Source of the DNA: Acidimicrobiaceae bacterium
Lineage (GTDB): Bacteria > Actinomycetota > Acidimicrobiia > Acidimicrobiales > Bog-793
Assembly: GCA_003140595.1 (NCBI GenBank)
Contig: PLKG01000045.1
Location: 1-57,859, forward strand
DNA: 57,859 nt
Reading direction: 5' to 3'
Position 1 is the first letter of the stretch. The number at the start of each line of letters is the position of its first letter. Below are positions 16,188 to 25,953 of this stretch, in pieces. The translations under genes and the position numbers were made by a program. Below the pieces are notes generated by a model. That model did not search any database. It was not told the origin of the DNA and saw nothing but the letters and a program-made list of their open reading frames with translations.

Positions 16188-17114
16188 ATGGTAAATAGTC
16201 AGGAATTTATTGAGGGTGCAATCGCAGAGATCAAGAGAGAGGTGGGAAATCATCGAGCGATCGTCGCCCTCTCTGGCGGCGTCGATAGTTCAGTTTGCGC
16301 AGCGCTTGCGTACCAGGCGCTGGGTGCCAACCTGTATCCTGTGTACGTGGACACAGGACTGATGCGCAAGGGTGAAACTGAAAACATCAAGAGGACTTTT
16401 CGTCACATGCCGTTGACGATAATCGATGCAAAGGCACGATTTATTAATGCGCTCGGCGGAGTTGCGGATCCTGAAGAGAAGCGAAAAATAACAGGCGAGA
16501 CGTTTATTCGCATATTCGAGGAAGTGGCTAGGCGGAATCAAGTAGAGTACTTGGTACAAGGCACGATCTATCCAGACATTATCGAATCCGAGGGGCAGAT
16601 CAAGTCGCACCACAACGTCGGCGGTCTGCCCGAGGAGATGAATCTCGACCTCGTCGAGCCGCTCCGGCTTCTGTTCAAGGACGAGGTCCGGGCGATCGGC
16701 GAAGAGCTCGGACTGCCGGCCGACATGGTCTGGCGCCAGCCTTTCCCGGGGCCGGGGCTCGCGGTGCGCGTGGTCGGGGAGGTGACCAAAGAACGTGTCG
16801 AGATCCTGCGGGCGGCCGACGAGATCGTGCTCGAAGAGATCCGGCGCGACGGACTCGACAAGCAGCTTTGGCAGTGGTTCGCCGTTCTGCCGGCGGTTCG
16901 CACCGTCGGGGTGATGGGCGATGAACGGACCTACGGCTATCCGATCGTCATCCGTGCGGTCACGAGCGAGGACGCCATGACTGCTGACTGGGCCCGCTTG
17001 CCATACGACGTGCTCGAGCGGATCTCGAGCCGAGTCATCAACGAGGTGCAGGGAGTCAACCGCGTCGCCTACGACGTGACGTCCAAGCCTCCGGGAACGA
17101 TCGAATGGGAGTGA
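16188..17114 (+). CDS. guaA: GMP synthase ATP-PPase subunit, chimeric between archaeal and actinobacterial halves
   Basis: A 308-residue open frame covering the ATP pyrophosphatase and dimerisation domains that turn XMP into GMP. The P-loop LSGGVDSSV (residues 29-37), [12 protein letters not shown] (about 135-146), [12 protein letters not shown] and the C-terminal [11 protein letters not shown] are present. The first 135 codons are moderate GC and match the stand-alone archaeal GuaAb start, which has no glutaminase domain. From about 16,600 onward the codons are strongly GC-rich and the protein ([36 protein letters not shown]) is the bacterial GuaA C-terminus, which normally follows a glutaminase domain. 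The frame is intact, but the gene is most likely an assembly artefact. Confidence 0.85.
   Translation: MVNSQEFIEGAIAEIKREVGNHRAIVALSGGVDSSVCAALAYQALGANLYPVYVDTGLMRKGETENIKRTFRHMPLTIIDAKARFINALGGVADPEEKRKITGETFIRIFEEVARRNQVEYLVQGTIYPDIIESEGQIKSHHNVGGLPEEMNLDLVEPLRLLFKDEVRAIGEELGLPADMVWRQPFPGPGLAVRVVGEVTKERVEILRAADEIVLEEIRRDGLDKQLWQWFAVLPAVRTVGVMGDERTYGYPIVIRAVTSEDAMTADWARLPYDVLERISSRVINEVQGVNRVAYDVTSKPPGTIEWE
16585..16660. other. Breakpoint between archaeal and actinobacterial DNA
   Basis: Upstream codons use A/T at third positions freely (GGAATCAAGTAGAGTACTTG); downstream third positions are almost all G or C. The change occurs over codons for [18 protein letters not shown], a stretch conserved across domains of life. 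Every gene before this point has archaeal features, and every gene after it is actinobacterial. Confidence 0.8.
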
Positions 17115-17166
17115 AATTGGCGCCTCTTCGGCATTGCGACCCCGGGGGCGAGCCGCCGCACCGATA

Positions 17167-19611
17167 ATGTCGGGTGCGATGTCGTCTTTCCCGCCGCGAG
17201 TTCCAGGCACCTGGGGAGACGACGATTGGGACCTCCTCGGGGATCTGCCACCGCTTGCCGGCCGCAGATCGACAGGGGAGTCGAGCGAATGGGCCGTGGG
17301 CGACCCGGCCGGGGCCGCGAAGGCGGCGGAGTCGGTCGAGCGTGCCATCAACGACCTCGTAGCCGACCTGAACCCGGAACAGCGTGAAGCGGTCCTGCAC
17401 GAGGGAAGCCCCCTCGTGGTTGTCGCGGGAGCGGGGTCGGGAAAGACCCGCGTCCTGACCCGCCGCATCGCCCGCCTTGTCGTCTCGGGTGTGGAGCCGT
17501 GGCGGATACTCGCCATCACCTTCACCAACAAGGCCGCCGACGAGATGCGCCGTCGCGTCGTCGAGCTCGTCGGCGCCGACGCCGGGAGAATGTGGGTGTC
17601 CACCTTCCACGCCGCGTGCGTCAAGATGCTGCGGCGCAACGCCGACCGGATCGGCTACGGGCGCAGCTTCAGCATCTACGACGACGGCGACAGCCGCCGG
17701 CTCGTGGAACACGTCCTCGACGACCTCGGCATCGACCAGAGGCGCTTCCCGCCGAGGGCAGTGCTCGGTGTCATCAGCTCGGCCAAGTCGGACATGGTCG
17801 ACGTGGCTGCCTTCGACGAGCGCGCGGGGACCATCTACGAGCGCCGGATCGCCCAGGCCTACGCCGAGTACGAGAGGCGTCTCGTGGCGGCGAACGCGAT
17901 GGACTTCGACGACCTGCTCGTTCGCACCGTGCGGATGTTCCGCGAGCATCCCGACGTGCTCGAGCACTACCAGGACCGTTTCGAGCACGTCCTCGTGGAC
18001 GAGTACCAGGACACGAACATTGCCCAGAACGAGCTCGTGATCCAGCTGGGCGCGACGGGTCGCAACGTCTGTGTCGTCGGTGACACCGACCAGAGCATCT
18101 ACCGGTTCCGCGGCGCCGAGATGCGCAACCTGCTCGAGTTCGAGCGCGCGTTCCCCGATGCACGGGTGATCGTGCTCGCCCAGAACTACCGCTCCAGCCA
18201 GACGATCCTCGACGCTGCCAACGCCGTGATCGGGAACAACTTGTTCCGCAAGGACAAGGACCTCTGGAGCGCACTCGGCAGGGGCGAGAGGATCAGGCGC
18301 TACCGTGCGGGCGACGACCGGGACGAGGCGTCCTTCGTGACGAGCGAGATCGCGGCGCTCCACCGTGACGAGGCCATTGGCTTCGGTGAGATCGCCGTCT
18401 TCTACCGGACCAACGCCCAAAGCCGCGCCCTCGAGACGGCGCTGGCCGATCGTGGGATCGCCTACACCGTGATCGGAGGGACACGCTTCTTCGACCGGCG
18501 CGAAGTCCGCGACGTGCTGGCTTACCTCCGCGCGGTCGCCAACCCCGGTGACGAGGTCTCGCTTCGGCGCATCCTCAACACGCCGCGGCGCGGCATCGGC
18601 GACACGACGCTCCAGCGCCTGATCGCGTTCGGGAACGAGCGCGGGATCGGCTTTGCCGGAGCGCTCGAGCGCGCCGAGGAGGCGGGCGTGTCAGGAAAGG
18701 CCCTGGCCGGGATACGCAGTTTCCTCGGACTGCTCGGCGAGCTGCGTTCGGGAGATTTGCCCACCACTGCGCCGGACCGCTTGATCCAGGTCCTGCTCGA
18801 GCGGACGGGCTACAAGGACAGCCTCGAGGCCGAGATCGAGATAGGCGGCGGGCGGGCCATCGACGCGGAGGGCCGAATCGAGAACCTGGCCGAGCTCATG
18901 AACGTCGCGTCCGAGCACACGGACCTGGAGTCGTTCCTCGAGTCCACGGCGCTCGTTGCCGCTACCGACCTGATCGACGACGGCGAGAGCGTTTCGCTCA
19001 TGACGCTTCACTCGGCCAAGGGCCTCGAGTTCCGCGTCGTCTTCCTCACCGGGATGGAAGAGGGGATCTTCCCGCACTCCCAGAGCCTCAGCGAGCCCGA
19101 CGAGCTGGAGGAGGAGCGCCGCCTGTGCTACGTCGGTGTCACAAGGGCGCGCGAACGGCTGTACCTGACCCACACCTGGAGCCGGTTGCTGTTCGGCAGC
19201 ATCCAGCAGAGCTTCCCGAGCCGCTTTTTGAAGGAGATCCCCGAAGAGCTGGTCGAGGACGTCGGCGAGGGCGTCCTCATCGGCGGGGGACGGGGAGGCG
19301 CCTTTGCAGGGGGCTGGGGCACCATGACCGCCGGCGGCCGGGGGGTCGTGGCCGGTGACAGCCGGAGAACCGCTGGGCCGCACCCTGCTGTGCAGCAGGC
19401 CGCCGCGACCACTGGTGCCGAGTGCCTCGGTCTCGCGCCGGGCGACGCCGTCGTGCACACCCGCTTCGGCCAGGGCGTCGTGGTCGAGACCGAGGGCGAG
19501 GGGGAGGACTCCCGCGCCACCATCCGCTTCGCCGAGCACGGCGTCAAGCGCTTCTTGCTCGCGCTGAGCCAGATCGAAAGGGCCCCGGCTGGCGGGCCTA
19601 CCTACCGGTAG
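17167..19611 (+). CDS. pcrA: UvrD/PcrA-family ATP-dependent DNA helicase
   Basis: An 814-residue superfamily 1A 3'-5' helicase for repair and clearing of replication or transcription blocks. Motifs in order: LNPEQREAV Q-motif, Walker A GAGSGKT (about 95), TFTNKAADEM (Ia), DEYQDTN (II), GDTDQSIYRFRGA (III), QNYRS (IV), TLHSAKGLEF (V) and VGVTRARERL (VI). The C-terminal DAVVHTRFGQGVVVE segment is the Tudor-like RNA-polymerase-binding tail of PcrA. The first 70 residues are an acidic, poorly conserved extension. ATG 17167 was chosen near the preceding stop; 17179 is also possible. Confidence 0.93.
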   Translation: MSGAMSSFPPRVPGTWGDDDWDLLGDLPPLAGRRSTGESSEWAVGDPAGAAKAAESVERAINDLVADLNPEQREAVLHEGSPLVVVAGAGSGKTRVLTRRIARLVVSGVEPWRILAITFTNKAADEMRRRVVELVGADAGRMWVSTFHAACVKMLRRNADRIGYGRSFSIYDDGDSRRLVEHVLDDLGIDQRRFPPRAVLGVISSAKSDMVDVAAFDERAGTIYERRIAQAYAEYERRLVAANAMDFDDLLVRTVRMFREHPDVLEHYQDRFEHVLVDEYQDTNIAQNELVIQLGATGRNVCVVGDTDQSIYRFRGAEMRNLLEFERAFPDARVIVLAQNYRSSQTILDAANAVIGNNLFRKDKDLWSALGRGERIRRYRAGDDRDEASFVTSEIAALHRDEAIGFGEIAVFYRTNAQSRALETALADRGIAYTVIGGTRFFDRREVRDVLAYLRAVANPGDEVSLRRILNTPRRGIGDTTLQRLIAFGNERGIGFAGALERAEEAGVSGKALAGIRSFLGLLGELRSGDLPTTAPDRLIQVLLERTGYKDSLEAEIEIGGGRAIDAEGRIENLAELMNVASEHTDLESFLESTALVAATDLIDDGESVSLMTLHSAKGLEFRVVFLTGMEEGIFPHSQSLSEPDELEEERRLCYVGVTRARERLYLTHTWSRLLFGSIQQSFPSRFLKEIPEELVEDVGEGVLIGGGRGGAFAGGWGTMTAGGRGVVAGDSRRTAGPHPAVQQAAATTGAECLGLAPGDAVVHTRFGQGVVVETEGEGEDSRATIRFAEHGVKRFLLALSQIERAPAGGPTYR

Positions 19612-19626
19612 GTAGAGTGCACGTCT

Positions 19627-20307
19627 GTGGCGCAGGCTACCGAGGTGACCGCACCGGCGACAGCGAGGCCCAAACCCCTTCTGAGAGGGTGGTTCCACGA
19701 GGTGGGCGCGATCGCGATGGTTGTGGTCGGCCCGCTCATCGGCCTCGAGGCGAACGGGACCAAGCCTGAGGTCTGCACTGCGATCGCATGTTTCGCGGTT
19801 ACTGCGATGCTGACGACGAGCGCCCTCTACCACCGCATCAGCTGGTCGCCAAAGGCGCGCCGCAGGATGAGACGCGCGGACCACTCCATGATCTTCGTCT
19901 GCATCGCGGGGACCTACACCGCTGTGGCCGGCCTGACGCTTCCCGACGCCGATGCCTGGGTCGTCCTCAGTCTCGTCTGGGTGGCATCGGTGGCCGGGGT
20001 CGTGATGCGCTTCGCGTGGCTGGACGCGCCCAAGTGGGCTGTCGCCATCCCCTATGTCGCGGCCGGATGGATCGCCGTGGGCGCGTTGCCGGAGTTCTTC
20101 CACTACCTCGGCGTGCTGGGTTTCTCACTGATGCTCGGAGGGGGCCTGCTCTACACACTCGGTGCTGTCGTCTACGCCCTGCGGCGCCCCGAACTGTGGC
20201 CCAGGGTCTTCGGGTACCACGAGCTCTTCCACGGATGTACCGTGCTGGCCGCCGCCATGCATCTGAGTCTCATCGCGTTCGTCTTGCTTCCAGCCGTCCG
20301 GTCCTGA
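19627..20307 (+). CDS. Hemolysin III / PAQR-family membrane protein
   Basis: A 226-residue protein with seven predicted helices, of the TrhA/YqfA hemolysin III group (progestin-receptor-like superfamily). Conserved zinc-site positions are visible: SALYHR near residue 72, RADHSMIFVCIAGTYT at about 89-104, and YHELFHGCTVL near the end (about 197-207). The family is linked to membrane fluidity in bacteria. It starts with GTG 15 bases after the helicase stop. Confidence 0.85.
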   Translation: MAQATEVTAPATARPKPLLRGWFHEVGAIAMVVVGPLIGLEANGTKPEVCTAIACFAVTAMLTTSALYHRISWSPKARRRMRRADHSMIFVCIAGTYTAVAGLTLPDADAWVVLSLVWVASVAGVVMRFAWLDAPKWAVAIPYVAAGWIAVGALPEFFHYLGVLGFSLMLGGGLLYTLGAVVYALRRPELWPRVFGYHELFHGCTVLAAAMHLSLIAFVLLPAVRS

Positions 20308-20356
20308 GCGCCCGATTGGCCTTCGGCTACCCAGTGCTGCGTAGTATCGCCAAGGA

Positions 20357-20800
20357 ATGGAACGTCGCTACCGAATTGTCGTGGCCAAACCCGGTCTCGA
20401 CGGCCATGATCGAGGCGCCAAGGTCATCGCTCGCGCATTGCGAGATGCCGGCTTCGAGGTGATCTACACCGGTCTCCATCAGACGCCCGAGCAGGTGGTC
20501 CGCACCGTCATGCAAGAGGACGCGGACGCGGTCGGGCTCTCGATGCTGTCCGGGGCGCACCTGACATTGGTCCCGCGGGTGGTGGAGGGGCTCAGAGCCG
20601 AAGGGCTCCAAGACGTGGTCGTCGTCGTGGGAGGGATCATCCCCGAGCGCGACGTCGGGGTGTTGAAGTCCGCAGGCGTGAGCGCAGTCTTCACGCCCGG
20701 AGCCCATCTGCCTCAGATTGCGTCCTGGCTGGAGGGGGCCCTCGACGCACGCGAGCGGGCGGGTGGCGAGCTAGCCGGTGAGGGCGACCGGAGCGACTGA
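20357..20800 (+). CDS. Cobalamin-binding subunit of methylmalonyl-CoA mutase
   Basis: A 147-residue stand-alone B12-binding domain with the base-off signature DGHDRG (residues 16-21), then SMLSGAHLTL (about 62) and VGGIIPERD (about 95). Split mutases encode the catalytic chain separately; no partner lies in this window. The mutase turns (R)-methylmalonyl-CoA into succinyl-CoA. The next genes encode succinyl-CoA ligase, which would use the product. The catalytic residues look intact. Confidence 0.88.
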   Translation: MERRYRIVVAKPGLDGHDRGAKVIARALRDAGFEVIYTGLHQTPEQVVRTVMQEDADAVGLSMLSGAHLTLVPRVVEGLRAEGLQDVVVVVGGIIPERDVGVLKSAGVSAVFTPGAHLPQIASWLEGALDARERAGGELAGEGDRSD

Positions 20801-20832
20801 AGCGATCGAAGCAACCGACAGGAAGGTGACTG

Positions 20833-21998
20833 GTGGATCTAGTTGAGTACCAGGGCAAGCAGTACTTCGCGCGTTATGGCATCGCCGTATCGCCCGGACA
20901 GGTCGCGAACACCGTGGCCGAGGCCGAAGCCGCGGCCTCAAGGCTCGGCTACCCGGTGGTCGTGAAGGCCCAAGTGCAAGTCGGCGGCCGAGGCAAGGCC
21001 GGCGGGATCAAGCTCGCGGACTCTTCGGCGGAGGTCAAAGAGCACGCGACCGCCATCCTCGGCATGAACATCAAGGGCCACGTCGTGCGGCGCCTGTGGA
21101 TCGAGAAGGCGACCGACATCGCCAAGGAGTACTACGCGAGCTTCACCCTCGACCGCTCGGCCAAGCTGCACCTCGCGATGGTCTCGGCTCGTGGCGGGGT
21201 CGACATCGAGCAGGTCGTCGAGGAAGATCCGGACGCGATCGCGCGGTTGCACGTCAACCCGATCGACGGCGTGACACTTGAGGCGATGCGCGATCTCGTC
21301 GAGCGCGCCGGGCTCGACGAACAGGCCCTCGACGGCGCCGCCGAGCTGCTCGTGAAGCTCTACAGGTGCTATATCGAAGGCGACGCGGACCTCGTGGAGA
21401 TCAACCCGCTCGTGCTCACGACCGACGGCGAGGTGCGTGCGCTCGACGCGAAGGTGACTCTCGACGACGACGCGGCGTTCCGCCATCCGGAGTGGGCGGA
21501 GATAGAGAACATGAGCGTGCTAACCGAGCGCGAGCGCCTCGCCAAGTCGAAGGGGCTCTCCTACATCCCCCTCGAAGGGACCGTGGGCATAATCGCGAAC
21601 GGGGCCGGTCTGGCGATGAGCACCGTCGACATGGTGAGCCAGGTCGGTGGCACCGCGGCGAACTTCCTCGATGTCGGGGGCAACGCCGACGAGGACGGCA
21701 TGGCGAGCGCGCTGGAGGTGATCAACCTCGACCCGAGCGTCAAGGCGATCCTCGTCAACATATTCGGCGGGATCGTGCGGTGCGACGAAGTCGCCCGCGG
21801 CATCGTGAGCGCGCTCGACCGGGTGGACATCACCTCGCAGATCGTGCTGCGCCTCGACGGGACCAACGTCGCCGAGGCTCGCAAGATCATCAGTGAGCGC
21901 GCCTCTGAAAAGATCATCAGCGAGCTCACCATGCTGAGTGCCGCGCGGCGCGCGGTAGAGCTCGCGGGTGCGCCCAAGCCGCAAGGAGGAACCGAGCT

Positions 21999-22002
<4 letters not shown>
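20833..22002 (+). CDS. sucC: Succinyl-CoA ligase beta subunit
   Basis: A 389-residue ATP-grasp subunit starting at GTG 20833 with AGGAAGGTG upstream. It has LVEYQGKQYFARYGI at the start, VVKAQVQVGGRGKAGGIKLA (about 39-58), and LVEINPLVLTTDGEVRALDAK (about 190) for nucleotide and metal binding. The C-terminal ligase domain has FLDVGGNAD and NIFGGIVRCD. With SucD it makes ATP or GTP from succinyl-CoA in the TCA cycle. Confidence 0.95.
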
Positions 22003-22883
<881 letters not shown>

Positions 22884-22893
22884 GAGGCGCGCG

Positions 22894-24138
22894 ATGAGCG
22901 GGGGGGCGGGACCGGGCGAGATCAGCCTCGAGGCGATCGAGGGCGCCCGGCCCGCTGTAGCGCGCATTGCGGTGCGCACGCCCATATTCGTGTCGCGTTT
23001 TTTGAGCGAGCTCACAGGTTCGCGGGTCGTCCTCAAGGCGGAGAACCTCCAAAAGACGGGCTCGTTCAAGATCCGAGGCGCATCAGCCAAGCTCGCCGCT
23101 CTCGGTGCCAACGCCGCGCCCGGAATCGTCGTGGCCTCGGCCGGCAACCACGCCCAGGCCGCCGCGCTCGCGGCACGGTCCGCGGGCGTGCGGTGCGAGG
23201 TCTACATGCCAGCCGAGGCCTCGGTATCGAAGGCCGAGGCGACGATCGGCTACGGGGCCTCGGTGCATCTCGAGGGCGAATCGCTCGACGACTGCGTCGT
23301 GTTGGCCGAGGAACGTGCCCGAAAGACCGGTCTTCACTTCGTCCATCCCTTCGACGATCCGGCCATCGTCGCGGGCCAGGGCACACTCGGTCTCGAGCTG
23401 GTAGAGGACGTAGATGACCTCGCAATGGTGATCGTGCCGCTCGGAGGCGGAGGACTCGTTTCCGGCATCGCGTGTGCTATCGACGCGCTCGCGCCCGGAG
23501 TTCGGGTGGTCGCTGTCCAAGCTGAACTCTGCGCTCCGTTTCTCGCCAAACGAGGAGGTCATCCCAAGGCGACGGTCAACGCCGGCTCGAGCCTTGCGGA
23601 CGGCATCGCGGTGAAGAGGCCGAGCGGTATAACCGTTGGCCTGATCGAGCGGCATGTCGACGAGATCGTGGCTGTCGGGGAGAACGACATCGCCGACGCG
23701 ATCGTGATGCTGCTCATGCGGTCCAAGCTCGTGTCCGAAGGGGCGGGCGCCGTCGGCGCGGCCGCGCTGATGGCCGGCCGGGTGACACCGCCCGCCTCAG
23801 GCACGACGGTGGTCGTGCTTTCAGGCGGCAACGTCGACACCGGTCTGCTCTCGCCGGTCATCCGGCGCCACGAGACCAACGCCGGTCGGAGGGTCGTCCT
23901 CTTCGCCCGGATCCCGGACCGGCCCGGGAGCCTCGCCCGCTTGCTCACCTGCCTCGGCCAAAGCGGGGGGAACCTCGTCACCGTCGAGCACCTACGCGAA
24001 GGCTACGACCTGCAGGTCCGTGAAACTGGGGTCCACATCGTGTTGGAGACGCGGAACCGTGAACACGCCAAAGCGGTTCTGAGCGAGGCGAAAGAGGCCG
24101 GATTCGACGTCCGCCTCGCCAGTCAGACCTCGATCTGA
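22894..24138 (+). CDS. ilvA: Threonine ammonia-lyase with ACT domain
   Basis: A 414-residue PLP enzyme that converts threonine to 2-oxobutanoate and ammonia, the entry to isoleucine synthesis or threonine breakdown. The PLP lysine is in GSFKIRGA (about 53-60), followed by SAGNHAQA, and the phosphate-binding loop is GGGGL (about 185). The C-terminal 75 residues (RVVLFARIPDRPGSLARLLT) form one ACT domain, usual for shorter feedback-sensitive or AMP-type enzymes. It begins ten bases after sucD. Confidence 0.92.
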   Translation: MSGGAGPGEISLEAIEGARPAVARIAVRTPIFVSRFLSELTGSRVVLKAENLQKTGSFKIRGASAKLAALGANAAPGIVVASAGNHAQAAALAARSAGVRCEVYMPAEASVSKAEATIGYGASVHLEGESLDDCVVLAEERARKTGLHFVHPFDDPAIVAGQGTLGLELVEDVDDLAMVIVPLGGGGLVSGIACAIDALAPGVRVVAVQAELCAPFLAKRGGHPKATVNAGSSLADGIAVKRPSGITVGLIERHVDEIVAVGENDIADAIVMLLMRSKLVSEGAGAVGAAALMAGRVTPPASGTTVVVLSGGNVDTGLLSPVIRRHETNAGRRVVLFARIPDRPGSLARLLTCLGQSGGNLVTVEHLREGYDLQVRETGVHIVLETRNREHAKAVLSEAKEAGFDVRLASQTSI

Positions 24139-24162
24139 CCGAGTAGTCAGGAGGCGAACTGC

Positions 24163-24188
24163 TTAGCACAGCTAATAAGCTATGCTAA
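24163..24188. promoter_or_regulatory. Operator palindrome of the marR-MFS operon
   Basis: TTAGCACAGCT-AATA-AGCTATGCTAA is an inverted repeat with 11-base arms and one mismatch. It ends five bases before the marR ATG. Its size and position fit a MarR dimer site giving autorepression of marR and the exporter. Confidence 0.7.
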
Positions 24189-24192
24189 GGAT

Positions 24193-24651
24193 ATGAGTGA
24201 TCAGGTCGTACTCGAACCGCAGGCGCCCGGCGAGGACGTTTCCGGCCTCGCGAGCGCTCTTCGCATCAGTGTCATGCGGCTCTCGCGACGGCTGCGGAGC
24301 GAGCGCAAGAGCGAAGGGCTCACCGTCAGCCAGCTGTCGGTGCTCGGCATCATCGACAGGGAAGGTCCGATGTCGCCGACACAGCTCGCCGCGGCAGAAC
24401 GCGTCCAGCCGCCGTCGATGACGAGAGTGGTCGCGGTGCTCGAGGACCTCGGCCTTGTCCACCGCGAACCGCACCCGACCGATAGACGACAGTGCGTTCT
24501 GGCTCTCACCGATCGCGGCCGCGACCTTCTCGTCGAGGACCGCAACCGGAGGCAGGCGTGGCTCGCATGCCAGCTGAACGAGCTCCTGCCGGCCGAGCGA
24601 GATGCCCTTTGCTCGGCCGTTCCGGTCATCGAAAGGCTCGCTGATTCGTGA
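24193..24651 (+). CDS. MarR-family transcription regulator
   Basis: A 152-residue winged-helix regulator. The core is LTVSQLSVLGIIDREGPMSP (about 46-65), TQLAAAERVQPPSMTRVVAV (recognition helix) and the wing PHPTDRRQCVLALTDRG (about 95-111). The DRR wing motif is typical. It likely represses itself and the overlapping exporter gene through the palindrome just upstream, with release on ligand binding. The ligand is unknown. Confidence 0.9.
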   Translation: MSDQVVLEPQAPGEDVSGLASALRISVMRLSRRLRSERKSEGLTVSQLSVLGIIDREGPMSPTQLAAAERVQPPSMTRVVAVLEDLGLVHREPHPTDRRQCVLALTDRGRDLLVEDRNRRQAWLACQLNELLPAERDALCSAVPVIERLADS

Positions 24652-25943
24652 GTCGCACCTTTTCCTCGCTGAGGATCCGTAACTACAGACTGTTCGCGAG
24701 CGGCCAGCTCATCTCCCTCACCGGAACCTGGATGCAGCGGGTAGGTCAGGACTGGCTGGTGCTTCGCCTCAGCAACAACAGCGGAACCGCGATAGGGATC
24801 ACGACCGCCCTGCAGTTCCTCCCGATCCTGTTGCTCGGCTTGCAGGGTGGCGTCATCGCTGACCGGTTCTCCAAGCGCAAGCTCATCTTGGCCACACAGG
24901 TGACCATGGGCGTGCTCGCGCTCGGGCTCGGGCTGCTGGACGTCTTCGGTGCAGCCAGCTTGTACGACGTGTACCTGTTCGCCTTCCTGCTCGGGGTCGT
25001 GACTGCCGTCGACAATCCCACCCGGCAGGCCTTCGTGTCCGAGCTGGTCGGTGGCGACGAACTGCCAAATGCCGTCGGCCTGAACAGCGCCACCTTCAAC
25101 GCCGCTCGCATCTTCGGGCCCGCGGCCGCGGGACTGCTGATCGACGGTGTCGGCACGGCATGGGTCTTCCTCGGCAACGCGGCCTCGTTCATCGCAGTCA
25201 TCACCTGTCTGCTCATGATGCGCTCATCCGAGCTGTTCCCCGCTCCCCGGCTGGCTCGCCATCGGGGCAACTTGCGCGAGGGCCTCTCGTATGTGCGCCA
25301 GCGCAGGGAGCTGCTCGTGCCGATCGTGCTCGTGGGCGTCGTTGGGACCTTCGGCCTCAACTTCCAGATCACGCTGGCTCTGGTCGACAAGGTCGTGTTC
25401 CATCGGGGCGCGGCTTCGTTCGGGCTTCTCTCCGCGCTCTTGGCCGTCGGCGCTTTGGCAGGGGCGCTTCTCGGGGCACGGAGAACACACCCCACGACGC
25501 GCCTTGTGATCCTCGGGGCGATCGCGTTCGGGGTGCTCGAGGTCGTGGCCGGCCTCATGCCCACCTTCGCCGTGCTCGCGGTCGCGCTCATTCCCCTCGG
25601 CTTTGCAAACATCACGTTCTCCACCGCCGCGAACTCGAGCGTGCAGCTCGCCTCCGCGCCGGAGATGCGTGGACGCGTGATGGGCATCTACATGCTCGTG
25701 TTTGCGGGAGGCACACCGCTCGGCGCGCCCTTGGTCGGCTGGATCTCACAGGAATTCGGCGCCAGGTGGGGGCTCATTGGCGGTGGGGTCATAAGTGCCG
25801 GAGCGGGAGCCGTTGTGCTGGCTCTGTCGCTCAGGCGGGCAGCGGCAAGAGGCCGCGAGCTCAAGGTTCCGGAGCTTCACGGACGCTCCCGTCTGTCCGG
25901 GCCCGCGACCGGCCCGGTCCCGGTCCCCGCTTCTGCCGGGTAG
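24648..25943 (+). CDS. MFS transporter, EntS/TMR-like
   Basis: A 431-residue major facilitator protein with about 12 helices. It starts FSSLRIRNYRLFASGQLISL and has GTWMQRVGQDWLVLRLS, DRFSKRKLI (the helix 2-3 loop) and DNPTRQAFVSELVG (about 124-137), all typical of the enterobactin-exporter-like or drug-resistance branch. GTG 24648 overlaps the marR stop by four bases. The coupling suggests efflux of the compound that MarR senses. Confidence 0.88.
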   Translation: MSRTFSSLRIRNYRLFASGQLISLTGTWMQRVGQDWLVLRLSNNSGTAIGITTALQFLPILLLGLQGGVIADRFSKRKLILATQVTMGVLALGLGLLDVFGAASLYDVYLFAFLLGVVTAVDNPTRQAFVSELVGGDELPNAVGLNSATFNAARIFGPAAAGLLIDGVGTAWVFLGNAASFIAVITCLLMMRSSELFPAPRLARHRGNLREGLSYVRQRRELLVPIVLVGVVGTFGLNFQITLALVDKVVFHRGAASFGLLSALLAVGALAGALLGARRTHPTTRLVILGAIAFGVLEVVAGLMPTFAVLAVALIPLGFANITFSTAANSSVQLASAPEMRGRVMGIYMLVFAGGTPLGAPLVGWISQEFGARWGLIGGGVISAGAGAVVLALSLRRAAARGRELKVPELHGRSRLSGPATGPVPVPASAG

Positions 25944-25953
25944 GTTGGCTCCA

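Noticed and set aside
16188-17114. Natural archaeal GMP synthase subunit acquired by, or transferred to, an actinobacterium
   Set aside because: The codon use changes abruptly mid-gene at a universally conserved motif, and both flanks differ for many kilobases. An assembly join is simpler, though only reads can settle it.
17056-20103. Long reverse-strand open frames (17056-18420 and 18691-20103) opposite the pcrA-like and hemolysin III genes
   Set aside because: They are antisense to well-supported genes, have Arg/Gly/Asp-rich non-protein-like composition, and reflect the scarcity of stop codons in GC-rich DNA.
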